Shown one piece after another: positions 18,430 to 28,466 of a DNA stretch of 64,000 bases. Below the pieces are notes generated by a model. That model saw nothing but the letters and a program-made list of their open reading frames with translations, was not told where the DNA came from and did no database searches. Where the stretch lies: positions 4,606,501 to 4,670,500 of the forward strand of contig NZ_CP145905.1 of assembly GCF_036894955.1 (NCBI RefSeq). The letters run 5' to 3'. The first letter of the stretch is position 1. Each line of letters begins with the position of its first letter. The stretch comes from Paenibacillus sp. KS-LC4 (GTDB lineage: Bacteria; Bacillota; Bacilli; Paenibacillales; Paenibacillaceae). Position numbers and translations under genes: made by a program.

Positions 18430-19026
18430 TTATTTATTTACTGGGAAGCCGTTGATTTCCAAATGAGCCTTGAACATATCTTGAATGGATGGCAGCTGCT
18501 CCTTGGAAGGCCACTGCTCATGCCCCCATAAGCCGGCCTGCTTAAAAGCCCGTGGACAGTGAATGAAGCATTCCTCGACTTCAACGACAACGGCAAGTCC
18601 GCTCGTCTTGCCCTTCCACTCCATGCTATTGATAAACGCAGCATTACGAGTAAGGCTCGCGCGTCCATTCACACGCAGCACTTCCTCCAGCCCTGGTATA
18701 ATAAAAATCATTCCGATTTGCGGGTTTTCAATTACATTCAGCAACGAGTCTATTCTTCGATTGCCTGGACGATCCGGAAATGCAATTTGCTTCTCATTAA
18801 GCACCTTAACAAAACCAGCCTCATCTCCGCGCGGGGAAACATCGCCTACACCAGATGCATTCGACGTCGCCAGAAAAAAGAGCGGCGACATCGCCAAATA
18901 ATTGGCCGCATGCGAATCAATAATGGAAATGGTTTTTTTCACGACGGCTTCAGTTGGCTCTGCCATCATGCTTTTCAGCTCCTCCGCAGTCGTCACTCGA
19001 TCTTCCTGCCATAATGAAATTGTCAT
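18430..19026 (-). CDS. FMN-binding PPOX-type flavoprotein (MSMEG_1061-like)
   Basis: 198 residues with the split-barrel FMN fold of pyridoxamine-phosphate-oxidase-like proteins: FFLATSNASGVGDVSPRGD, IAFPDRPGNRRIDSLLNVIENPQIG (shown in part) and LRVNGRASL. Probably a small flavin or F420-type oxidoreductase of unknown substrate. AAGGAGG precedes the ATG. Confidence 0.82.
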   Translation of the reverse strand: MTISLWQEDRVTTAEELKSMMAEPTEAVVKKTISIIDSHAANYLAMSPLFFLATSNASGVGDVSPRGDEAGFVKVLNEKQIAFPDRPGNRRIDSLLNVIENPQIGMIFIIPGLEEVLRVNGRASLTRNAAFINSMEWKGKTSGLAVVVEVEECFIHCPRAFKQAGLWGHEQWPSKEQLPSIQDMFKAHLEINGFPVNK

Positions 19027-19099
19027 TTGGGTGCGCCTCCTTGTATTTGAATTTCGTAATGATATAAGCTGAACATTTCTATCACGCTGCGATTCCAGC

Positions 19100-19798
19100 T
19101 TAATCAGCTTCCTTATTCGCCGCTTTGCCCGTCAGTCGCTCCGCTGTATCCGTCTCTAGTCCAGCCAAGCGTTTCTCGAAGGTCGCTCTCCAACTGCTGG
19201 ACAGCTCCGGCGCCGCAAGCAGCCGCTCCATAGCCTCCCGATTTGTTTTCTCCACATGCATAATTTGATTGGCGTAAGAAATCGACAATGCTGCCGGATG
19301 CTTGCTCAAGCAAATCAGCGAGTCCGAGGGCGAAACGACACCTTCTTGCAGCACGCGAAAATAAAACCCGGTATAGCCCGTTTGCTGCACCCGCAGCGGA
19401 AGCTCTGGCAAGCCGTATTTGACCGACAGCTTGAAGCAGGGCTGACGTGGCTGGCTTACCTGCACAATTGCCGTCCCAAGCTGGAACGTATCGCCAATAT
19501 GGATATTTTCCTCAACGATGCCCTGAGTCGTGAGATTTTCGCCAAAGGCGCCAAAGCCCATCCTCAGCCCCTGCATCTCCCAATATGCATAATGCTCAAA
19601 AGGATACACGCACACCGCCTTATCTTCCCCGCCATGATGGACCAAGTCCGCTTGACCGTCCCCTTCGAAGCAGACAGCTGTCAGCTTGATTGCCGCCTGC
19701 ACAGGCTGCTTATAAATGCCTGTTAAAACCTCTTTCTTCAAATAGGGTACCTGCTGCGGCATCCCGATATTGATCGACTTAATTGAACCCGCCACCAC
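19100..19798 (-). CDS. MOSC-domain protein (YiiM-like)
   Basis: 232 residues from a GTG start at 19798, chosen because AGGAGGG lies 7 nt upstream; a longer frame to an ATG at 19876 has no support. MOSC beta-barrel signs: HHGGEDKAVCVYPFEHYAYW, FGENLTTQGI, and QPRQPCFKLS with the conserved cysteine. MOSC domains resemble the molybdenum cofactor sulfurase C-terminus and carry sulfur or detoxify N-hydroxylated compounds in YiiM; function here is inferred. Confidence 0.82.
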   Translation of the reverse strand: MVAGSIKSINIGMPQQVPYLKKEVLTGIYKQPVQAAIKLTAVCFEGDGQADLVHHGGEDKAVCVYPFEHYAYWEMQGLRMGFGAFGENLTTQGIVEENIHIGDTFQLGTAIVQVSQPRQPCFKLSVKYGLPELPLRVQQTGYTGFYFRVLQEGVVSPSDSLICLSKHPAALSISYANQIMHVEKTNREAMERLLAAPELSSSWRATFEKRLAGLETDTAERLTGKAANKEAD

Positions 19799-19973
19799 TG
19801 AGCTTCCCTCCTGTTTACGAACAGATGCCAATGCTCGGACCAGCAGCACGGCACAGCCGAGCATCCGCATCCACATTCCTATTTATCACATGCATCCTAT
19901 AAAGCTATCATCCATTCCTTCCATTATGGACGGTTCAGCACATAATTTCCAGCTAAATTGGCAAACTGCCTCG

Positions 19974-20885
19974 CTACATAATCTGCTCGCCGAAAACAGA
20001 ACCGATCAGCTCAACGGCTGTAAGAGCCGTTCTGTTGCGATAATCAAGCACCGGATTCACCTCAACAAATTCTGCGGATACTAGCCGCCCCGATTCGGCC
20101 AGCATCTCCATGGCGAGATGGCTTTCCCGGTAGCTTACCCCGCCGATAACAGGCGTACCGACACCTGGGGCATCATTTGGATCAAGGCCGTCCAAATCGA
20201 AGCTCAAATGGATGCCGTCTGCCGCCGCAAGCCGGCCAAGCGCTTCCTCCATCACCTGATCCATGCCTCGCCGATCAATATCCTGCATCGTATAAACGCG
20301 AACGCCAAGCTCGCGCAGCAATGCCTTCTCTCCCGGATCAATCGAGCGCGCACCGATAATGACGACATCCTCCGGCCGAATCGGCTCGCGTTTGCCGCCT
20401 CCTGCTCCAAGCAGGCGACGGCTGCCATAGCCGAGGCTAACCGCCAGCGACATCCCGTGAATATTGCCCGACGGCGTTGTGTCCGCTGTATTGGCGTCAC
20501 AATGGGCGTCAAACCATAATACGCCCAGGCGCGGGACGTGGCGCTGCACCCCTTTTATCGTGCCAATGGCAATGCTATGATCGCCGCCCAAAACAAGCGG
20601 GAACCGCCCTTTCCCTAGCTCCTCCGCTGTTTTATCCGCCAGCCTGCTATTGACCCTTACGAGCTCATCTACATATTTCAGCTTCTCGCCCGGCTCAGGG
20701 CGGGATGCTGGGCGGCGAACAGTCAAATCACCCAAATCATGCACGATATAGCCAAGCTGCTCCAGCTTCTGTTCAATACCCGCACAGCGAATCGCACTCG
20801 GGCCCATATCTACGCCGCGGCGGTCTGCGCCCAGATCAATCGGGACACCGATAATTGAAATATCCGTTTGGTTAACAGGCAGCAT
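19974..20885 (-). CDS. rocF: Arginase
   Basis: Hydrolyses arginine to ornithine and urea; binuclear Mn enzyme. 303 residues. Metal ligands lie in LGGDHSIAIG, WFDAHCDANT and SFDLDGLDPNDAPG, all intact; the substrate loop SGNIHGMSLA is present. Start follows AAAGGAGG. Last gene of a leftward proline dehydrogenase-rocD-rocA-rocF series that turns arginine, ornithine and proline into glutamate. Confidence 0.96.
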   Translation of the reverse strand: MLPVNQTDISIIGVPIDLGADRRGVDMGPSAIRCAGIEQKLEQLGYIVHDLGDLTVRRPASRPEPGEKLKYVDELVRVNSRLADKTAEELGKGRFPLVLGGDHSIAIGTIKGVQRHVPRLGVLWFDAHCDANTADTTPSGNIHGMSLAVSLGYGSRRLLGAGGGKREPIRPEDVVIIGARSIDPGEKALLRELGVRVYTMQDIDRRGMDQVMEEALGRLAAADGIHLSFDLDGLDPNDAPGVGTPVIGGVSYRESHLAMEMLAESGRLVSAEFVEVNPVLDYRNRTALTAVELIGSVFGEQIM

Positions 20886-20936
20886 AAGCCATCCTCCTTT
20901 ACCTGCTGGGCTTGCTTCGCATACGCTTAAGCTGCT

Positions 20937-22487
<1,551 letters not shown>

Positions 22488-22525
22488 AGGAAAGCTCCAC
22501 CCTTCTATTAGTCAAATGAATGAAA

Positions 22526-22625
22526 CAAGCGTAAACGGCTGAAACCGTCCTCTGGCGGCAAAGCTATCGTTTCGCGTTGAAATATAAGCCGTTTAAAAGT
22601 GTGCAACTTATAAAGTCTTATATTT
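22526..22625. repeat. Dispersed ~100-nt imperfect palindromic repeat, copy 2
   Basis: Starts CAAGCGTAAACGGC, has a GC-rich hairpin portion, then AAATATAAGC (22580-22589) and the inverted CTTATATTT (22617-22625). Gap-free alignment of the first 64 nt with 6547-6610 keeps both ends. Lies between rocD and rocA. Confidence 0.6.
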
Positions 22626-22655
22626 TGTAACCTAACGGAATGAAACGGGATGATT

Positions 22656-23858
22656 TTATAGCGTTTGAAAAACACCAGCAATACGCTCGGCCGCCCATGC
22701 AAGCTCGTCTTCAGAAAGGATCAGCGGCGGCGCGAGCCGAATGACTTTTTCATGCGTCTCCTTGCATAGCAAGCCAGCCTCCTTTAGCTTCTCACAGTAC
22801 GGACGCGCCGCTCCTCTCAGCTCGATCGCAATAAACAGCCCCCTGCCGCGCACCTCCACGATATCTCGGTGCTTGAGCTCTCGAAGCATAGTGAGCAGCT
22901 TCTCGCCCAGCGTTAGCGATCTGTCCGCCAGGCGCTCGTCCTCGGTTACACGGAGCGATGCGACAGCTACGGCGCTCGCCAGCGGATTGCCGCCAAACGT
23001 CGAGCCATGCGAGCCCGGCTCAAACACCCCCAGAACGCTGCTGTCCGCCGCCACCGCTGACACAGGCAGCACGCCGCCGCCCAGCGCCTTGCCCAAAATG
23101 TAAACATCTGGCGTAACCCCTTCCCAATCACAGGCGAAGCGCTTGCCCGTGCGGCCAAACCCTGTCTGTATCTCATCGGCCATCAGCAGCACCTGATGCT
23201 GATGGCACAAAGCGGCAGCCTTGCGCAAATAGCCGTCTGGCGGGATGATGATGCCCGCCTCCCCTTGAATCGGCTCGACGAGAAAGGCGGCTGTATTCGG
23301 AGAAATCGCTGCTTCCAGCGCCGCAATATCCCCATAAGGAATGAGGGTGAAGCCAGGCGTAAACGGGCCAAAATCTTCCCTGTACGAGGGCTCGGAGGAG
23401 AAAGACGTAACGGTCAGCGTTCGGCCGTGAAAATTTCCGGCACAAACAATAATATCCGCTTGGCCCGCCGGGATGCCTTTTACCCGGTAGCCGTATCTGC
23501 GGGCTGCCTTCACCGCCGTCTCTACCGCTTCTACTCCTGTATTCATCGGAAGCAGCATATTTTTGCCCGTCAATTCCGTCAGCAGCGCAAGCAATTCCCC
23601 AAGCGGCTCATTATAAAAGGCTCGCGACGTCAGCGTGACCAGATCCGCTTGCTTCTTCAAGGCTTCAATAATGCGCGGATGCCGATGTCCTTGATTAAGC
23701 GCCGAATACCCGCTAAGCATATCCATGTAACGCTTTCCATCCGGGTCCTCGACCCACACGCCCTCCGCCTTGGCGATTACAATCGGCAGCGGGTGATAAT
23801 TATGCGCGCCAAGCCGCTCGGTCCGCTCAATCGTATTGACCTTCTCCTTCATCCCCAT
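22656..23858 (-). CDS. rocD: Ornithine aminotransferase (ornithine--oxo-acid transaminase)
   Basis: PLP enzyme giving glutamate semialdehyde from ornithine. 400 residues. Class III aminotransferase signatures: MNTGVEAVETAVKAARRYGY, MADEIQTGFGRTGK and the PLP lysine in YILGKALGGGVLPVSA; substrate region EGVWVEDPDGKRYMDMLSGYS (shown in part) is RocD-like. It is placed between proline dehydrogenase and rocA, which consumes its product. Confidence 0.95.
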   Translation of the reverse strand: MGMKEKVNTIERTERLGAHNYHPLPIVIAKAEGVWVEDPDGKRYMDMLSGYSALNQGHRHPRIIEALKKQADLVTLTSRAFYNEPLGELLALLTELTGKNMLLPMNTGVEAVETAVKAARRYGYRVKGIPAGQADIIVCAGNFHGRTLTVTSFSSEPSYREDFGPFTPGFTLIPYGDIAALEAAISPNTAAFLVEPIQGEAGIIIPPDGYLRKAAALCHQHQVLLMADEIQTGFGRTGKRFACDWEGVTPDVYILGKALGGGVLPVSAVAADSSVLGVFEPGSHGSTFGGNPLASAVAVASLRVTEDERLADRSLTLGEKLLTMLRELKHRDIVEVRGRGLFIAIELRGAARPYCEKLKEAGLLCKETHEKVIRLAPPLILSEDELAWAAERIAGVFQTL

Positions 23859-23899
23859 CCCTCTTTTCCGCCTGAAGGCTATTTCGGTTTCAGCTCAGC

Positions 23900-24817
23900 T
23901 TATCGCTTGAACATGGATTTGAGCACAAAAGAGACATTTTCCGGCCGTTCGGCCAGCCTCCGCATGAAATAGCCATACCAATCCGTTCCGTACGGCACAT
24001 AGGTACGTACCTTGTAGCCCTCCTCCGCGAGCTGCTGCTGGAGCGCTGTACGAATGCCATACAGCATTTGAAATTCAAATCGCTCCAGCGGAATCGCTTG
24101 CTCCTTGACATAGCCCTTCACCCAATCAATAATCGCAGTATCATGGGTTGCAACAGCGGCATAATGGCCGTTGTCCAGCTGCTTTTTTATGATATGGATA
24201 AACTGGCGATCCACATCCGCTTTGTCAGGGAAGGCGACCTCCGGCGGCTCCTTGTAGGCTCCTTTTACCAAGCGGTAGTTCGGCTTTAGCATGTGCAGCC
24301 GTTCCATGTCCGCTTCGGTTTTGAATAAATAGGCCTGCAGCACAATGCCGATCGGATGGCCGAATTCAGCGCGCAGCTGCTCATACATTTGGATCGACGA
24401 CTCATTGCGGGCATAATCCTCCATATCAATGCGCACAAAGCTGTTCAAGCGCTTCGCCTCTGACACAATCGTTCGCATAAGACTGAGGCACAACGGATAA
24501 GAAATATCCAGCCCCAGCTGCGTCAGCTTCACCGATACGTTGGCGGAAGCTCCCGCGCTGGCAATGGCTTGCAGCCCTCTCACAACCTCCTCGGCAGCTT
24601 CCTTCGCCTCCGGCTCGCTTCGTGTAAATTCGCCCAAATGGTCAAGCGTAACGAGAAGGCCGCTTTCATTAAGCGCGGCTACCTTCTTCATCGCTTCGGC
24701 AAGCGTCTCTCCCGCTACGAAGCGTTCTGCGCCAAGGCGAAGCCCAAAGCGCAACGCCATCCGATTGGCTACTCGGTTTTTGGACAAATAGAGCAGCATA
24801 TCACGCATGATTGCCAT
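23900..24817 (-). CDS. Proline dehydrogenase
   Basis: FAD enzyme oxidising proline to pyrroline-5-carboxylate. 305 residues from the ATG at 24817, chosen because GGAGGGG lies 7 nt upstream; a longer frame to 24862 would include that site. Bacillus-type ProDH motifs: VNVSVKLTQLGLDIS region, RIDMEDYA, GIVLQAYL, RLVKGAYKEP and YVPYGTDWYGYFMRRLAERPEN (shown in part). First gene of the catabolic cluster, matching PutB/FadM of Bacillus. Confidence 0.93.
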   Translation of the reverse strand: MAIMRDMLLYLSKNRVANRMALRFGLRLGAERFVAGETLAEAMKKVAALNESGLLVTLDHLGEFTRSEPEAKEAAEEVVRGLQAIASAGASANVSVKLTQLGLDISYPLCLSLMRTIVSEAKRLNSFVRIDMEDYARNESSIQMYEQLRAEFGHPIGIVLQAYLFKTEADMERLHMLKPNYRLVKGAYKEPPEVAFPDKADVDRQFIHIIKKQLDNGHYAAVATHDTAIIDWVKGYVKEQAIPLERFEFQMLYGIRTALQQQLAEEGYKVRTYVPYGTDWYGYFMRRLAERPENVSFVLKSMFKR

Positions 24818-25107
24818 GCGATCCCCTCCTTCTAGGCGATGTTCTGCCGCTTCACACCTCAAAGGCAGCAGGCTCCGACTGTGGCATAGCCGAAATGCGC
24901 TTATGGAATAGGATATGAATGCAGACAGGCACTAAATCCATCATCACAACAAAAGCTTGATGAATATATGGGCGCTTCGTCCACTTATGGGCATTCAGCC
25001 CTATCGCTTATGAGGAGGGACAACGAGAGGCAGCCTTGATTCGCTTCTGCTGCCAGAAGTAGAGTATAGTAGGAGTGGTGAAACATATATTTCAGGAGGG
25101 TGCAGCC

Positions 25108-25509
25108 ATGTCACAGGATATTTGGATTAATTTGCCAGTCAAAGATGTTGAGAGGTCAGCTGCCTTTTTCAATGAGATTGGATTCCATGCGGTGAGTGTT
25201 GGTACCGAGAGAGCGAAGCTTGCCATAGGCCAAACAACGATTTTGCTGTTCCCGGATGCGGTGTTTGAGAAATTTACAGGTTCAAAAAAAGCAGATACTT
25301 CCCATTGCGCGGAAGTCATATTTTCAATTAGTGCTGCCAGCAGAGAAGAAGTGGATGCTTTTATTCAAAAAGTGGAGCTTGCTGGCGGAAGCATCTTTAG
25401 CAAGCCGAGTGAAAATGACGGCTGGATGTACGGCGCAGCCTTTGCCGACCTGGACGGTCACCGCTGGAACCTGCTGTATATGGATGAGAGCAAAATGCCG
25501 AAACGCTAA
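25108..25509 (+). CDS. VOC-superfamily (glyoxalase-like) protein
   Basis: 133 residues from the ATG at 25108, supported by AGGAGGG 8 nt upstream. Reads SQDIWINLPVKDVERSAAFF, with a terminal WMYGAAFADLDGHRWNLLYMD typical of the YaeR/PhnB-like VOC fold. Usually metal-dependent dioxygenases, isomerases or resistance proteins; substrate unknown. Its stop is followed by a GC-rich inverted repeat (25533-25560) without a T-tract. Confidence 0.82.
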   Translation: MSQDIWINLPVKDVERSAAFFNEIGFHAVSVGTERAKLAIGQTTILLFPDAVFEKFTGSKKADTSHCAEVIFSISAASREEVDAFIQKVELAGGSIFSKPSENDGWMYGAAFADLDGHRWNLLYMDESKMPKR

Positions 25510-25598
25510 TAGGGAAATGCTAATAAGGAAACGCCGGTCACCTGCTAAAGGTCACCGGCGCACAAATGCCCCCATCTAAAAATAACGAAGCACCGGAG

Positions 25599-26333
25599 TT
25601 AACCGCCAATCGTTGTCGTAATTTCGTGAGCAGCCTGTATAACCTGCTTGCTTAGATCATCCAGACGCTCCTCTGTCAACTGATCTGCCGAGACACCAAT
25701 CCCTAGCGCGCCAGCTACTTTACGCCCAAAGCCGATGATGGGTGAAGAAATCGCCGCCGTTCCTTCCGTAAGCTCAGCATAGCTGACCGCATATCCCGCC
25801 TTCCTGATGCCGGGCAAAGCCGAGAGCAGCTGCATGCGCTTCTCTTGATCCTCGACCAGTCGAACCAGTAACGCCTCCGCTTCACTCCTTTTCATATTGG
25901 CCAAAATCACTTTATTCGACGCGCCGATGTGCATCGCGATCCGCTCACCCAAGCCTTCTACAACACGCTTCTTCACCGAGCTGTCTACTTTATCGACCCC
26001 CATTGAAAACAAACCGTAAGGAATCGTCAAAAATACCGTTTCCTTCACTTCCTCCGCCAGCCGCTCCATAATCGGCCTTGCCGCCATGCGCAAATCCAGC
26101 TGTTCCAGCTGCTGCAAGCCGACCTCCATCCACTTCGGTCCCAGACGGTAACGCTTCGTCTCTGGAAGCTGAACAATCAGCTCCTGCCGCACTAATGTGC
26201 TAATGAGTCTATGCGTCGTACTTAACGCCAAGCCTACCCGCTCTGAAATATCAGATATCGCCCAGCCAGTACGGCTGTAATCAGACATGAGCAGCTGAAT
26301 AATTTGCATTGCGCGATCAATAGATTGAACCAA
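25599..26333 (-). CDS. IclR-family transcriptional regulator
   Basis: 244 residues. N-terminal winged helix (IQLLMSDYSRTGWAISDISERVGLALSTTHRLISTL region) and C-terminal effector-binding domain (KETVFLTIPYG, RIAMHIGASNKVILA, GYAVSYAELTEGTAAISSPI). TTG start at 26333 with GAGGG 6 nt upstream. Its target is not evident: it lies between a VOC gene and a radical SAM gene, and the nearby arginine/proline cluster lacks another regulator, but no shared operator was found. Confidence 0.88.
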   Translation of the reverse strand: MVQSIDRAMQIIQLLMSDYSRTGWAISDISERVGLALSTTHRLISTLVRQELIVQLPETKRYRLGPKWMEVGLQQLEQLDLRMAARPIMERLAEEVKETVFLTIPYGLFSMGVDKVDSSVKKRVVEGLGERIAMHIGASNKVILANMKRSEAEALLVRLVEDQEKRMQLLSALPGIRKAGYAVSYAELTEGTAAISSPIIGFGRKVAGALGIGVSADQLTEERLDDLSKQVIQAAHEITTTIGG

Positions 26334-26433
26334 TCGTATCCCTCATTTAACAGTCTGATTGCTTTTTCGTCAAAACCTAACATACAATCATCGTTTTACG
26401 ATTAATATAGGTGGCAACATTTTGTTTGTCAAT

Positions 26434-26472
26434 AAAAAAAGCAGTCCACGTCACTTTAAGTGACATGAACTA
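26434..26472 (-). terminator. Terminator after radical SAM gene
   Basis: AGTCCACGTCAC (26443-26454) / GTGACATGAACT (26460-26471), followed on the minus strand by a run of seven T. Confidence 0.85.
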
Positions 26473-26477
26473 CTTTT

Positions 26478-28292
26478 TTACGCGGTTACCGCATCATGAT
26501 GCAGCTTCAGCATATAAGGCTTAGGCGCCATCTTGTTGCTGCCAGCCTCCATGGCATACAGAACGATGAGCAGCGTATGCGTATTTTTCTGAATCGAGCC
26601 GTCCGCCAAATACGTCTCAAGATCAAACGGCAACCGTTCGATAACCGCATGCTTATGCAGCTCCTTCTCCGACATGCCAAGCGCCGCGAACGATTCCGAC
26701 ACCTTCTCCGGCCGTTCGACGAGACTGCGCATATGGCTTCCCCATACCGCTTTGTCCATCGTGAACTCCCACCACGTTTTGCGCGGCTTATATTTATGGT
26801 TGAGGAAATAATCGTATTTCATCAGCCCCATAATGACGTCCATATCTGGTGCGTCTTCACCCGCTAATTGCTTATCGTGATGATAGCTGCTCAGGAACGA
26901 CCATAGCCGGGAAAATAAATCCTCCAGCTGATGCCCGATTTTCTGCCAGCCCCGCTCCTCCCAATAGTCGCCAAAGTCCTGGAAGAAATCAAACGGCGAC
27001 GGGAAAACCTGCTCCACCAAATACATAAGCGTGCGGTCCATTCGGTGCGCATTCCAATATTTCTCCAGCACGTCCTCGACCCGCTTCATGCGCACAATGT
27101 CGCCGAACGGCATCAGGTCATTGCCGAGCATTTCGTATGGCGCACGATCCATGTAGATGTAGCCCCACTTCTCCGCGTCGTTACGCAGGCCGGTGCCGCG
27201 CAGCATTTTCAGAAAACCGAGCTGCATTTCTTCAGGCCCAAGCGCAAATACATCGTTGAAGGTGCCTTTGAACGTATCGTAGTTTTCGAGCGGCAATCCG
27301 GCGATTAAGTCGAGATGCTGGTCGATTTTGCCCGATTCCTTCACCTTCGTCACCGTCCGCACAAGCTTGGACCAATTCTGTCTGCGCTGAACCGCCTCAT
27401 TCGTCGGATCGTTCGTGGACTGCACGCCAATTTCGAAGCGGAACACGCCTGGCGGCGCATGCTCAGCCAAATAGTCGAGCACCTCGGGGCGCATAATGTC
27501 TGCCGTAATTTCAAATTGGAAGACGCAGCCGTTATGATTTTCGATCAAAAATTGAAAAATCTCCAGCGCATAATCCCGCTTAATATTAAACGTCCGATCG
27601 ACGAATTTAATCAGCTTCGCACCGGCATCAATCAAATACAAAATATCCGCCTTCGTCCGCTCCTTGTCAAAATAACGAACGCCCACCTCGATGCTGGAGA
27701 GGCAAAACTGACAGCTGAACGGACAGCCCCGGCTCGTCTCAAAATAAACGACGCGGCTGGCCAAATGCGGCACATCCTCAGCAAAACGATACGGCGACGG
27801 CAGCGTGGCCAAATCCAGCTTCGGACGACCCGGATTCACCAGTGCCTCCATATAGCCCTCGCGCTGCTTGCGATAGGCGAGGCCAAACACCATATGGTAC
27901 TTGCCCGCTCCCTCGATCTCGGTCAGCAGATGGTGGAAGGTCTCCTCGCCTTCACCGACAACGATAAAATCAACCTCAGGAATGCGCTCCATCCAATGAT
28001 CGGTGTCGTAGCTTACCTCGGGGCCTCCGAGTACGATTTTCACCTGTGGACTGACCTTGCGCAGCATATTGATGACCGTAATCGTCTCTTCAATGTTCCA
28101 AATGTAGCAGGAGAAGCCGACCACATCCGGCTGGCGGGAATAGATATCCGACACAATGTTCATAACGGGATCTTTAATCGTATATTCGGCAATATCAATA
28201 TCGAATTGCTCGCCGCTGTAAGCCTTCAGGCAGCGCAGCGCAAGCGATGTGTGAATAAATTTTGCGTTTAATGTGGAAAGGACTACCTTCAT
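26478..28292 (-). CDS. B12-binding-domain radical SAM protein with DUF4080-like C-terminus
   Basis: 604 residues. Residues ~1-140 form a cobalamin-binding-type Rossmann domain (QPDVVGFSCYIWNIEETI, IVLGGPEVSYD, FIVVGEGEETF). The radical SAM core carries C-x3-C-x2-C in GCPFSCQFCLSSIE; IGVQSTNDPTNEAVQR follows. The C-terminal third matches the DUF4080 region common in Bacilli. Substrate is not known; relatives modify or methylate peptides or small molecules, and some act anaerobically. ATG start at 28292; stands alone. Confidence 0.88.
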   Translation of the reverse strand: MKVVLSTLNAKFIHTSLALRCLKAYSGEQFDIDIAEYTIKDPVMNIVSDIYSRQPDVVGFSCYIWNIEETITVINMLRKVSPQVKIVLGGPEVSYDTDHWMERIPEVDFIVVGEGEETFHHLLTEIEGAGKYHMVFGLAYRKQREGYMEALVNPGRPKLDLATLPSPYRFAEDVPHLASRVVYFETSRGCPFSCQFCLSSIEVGVRYFDKERTKADILYLIDAGAKLIKFVDRTFNIKRDYALEIFQFLIENHNGCVFQFEITADIMRPEVLDYLAEHAPPGVFRFEIGVQSTNDPTNEAVQRRQNWSKLVRTVTKVKESGKIDQHLDLIAGLPLENYDTFKGTFNDVFALGPEEMQLGFLKMLRGTGLRNDAEKWGYIYMDRAPYEMLGNDLMPFGDIVRMKRVEDVLEKYWNAHRMDRTLMYLVEQVFPSPFDFFQDFGDYWEERGWQKIGHQLEDLFSRLWSFLSSYHHDKQLAGEDAPDMDVIMGLMKYDYFLNHKYKPRKTWWEFTMDKAVWGSHMRSLVERPEKVSESFAALGMSEKELHKHAVIERLPFDLETYLADGSIQKNTHTLLIVLYAMEAGSNKMAPKPYMLKLHHDAVTA

Positions 28293-28358
28293 CTCGTTAC
28301 CTCGCTCATTGTTTTGTCACTATTGTCTATCATTGTACTACAAATGAGGGCTCCCGCA

Positions 28359-28405
28359 CAAAAGAAAAGGCTGCTGGCGGTCGCTTACGCTCCCGCCAAC
28401 AGCCT
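28359..28405 (-). terminator. Terminator after protease gene
   Basis: AGGCTGCTGGCGG (28368-28380) / CCGCCAACAGCCT (28393-28405), one mismatch, then TTTTCTTTT on the minus strand. Confidence 0.8.
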
Positions 28406-28466
28406 CTACTGTTTTGCCCAAAAGGTTAAGATGAATGCTTTACATAATTGATTTAGATTATAAGTG

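Noticed and set aside
19799..19876. Extended start of the MOSC protein
   Set aside because: No ribosome site upstream of 19876, whereas AGGAGGG is ideally placed for GTG at 19798; the extension resembles no MOSC protein.
24818..25107. Sigma-54 promoter for the proline/arginine cluster
   Set aside because: No TGGCAC-N5-TTGCA-like element was found upstream of 24817, although B. subtilis roc genes use sigma-L.
25533..25560. Terminator after the VOC gene
   Set aside because: The GCCGGT/ACCGGC stem has a central mismatch and no T-tract in either direction.
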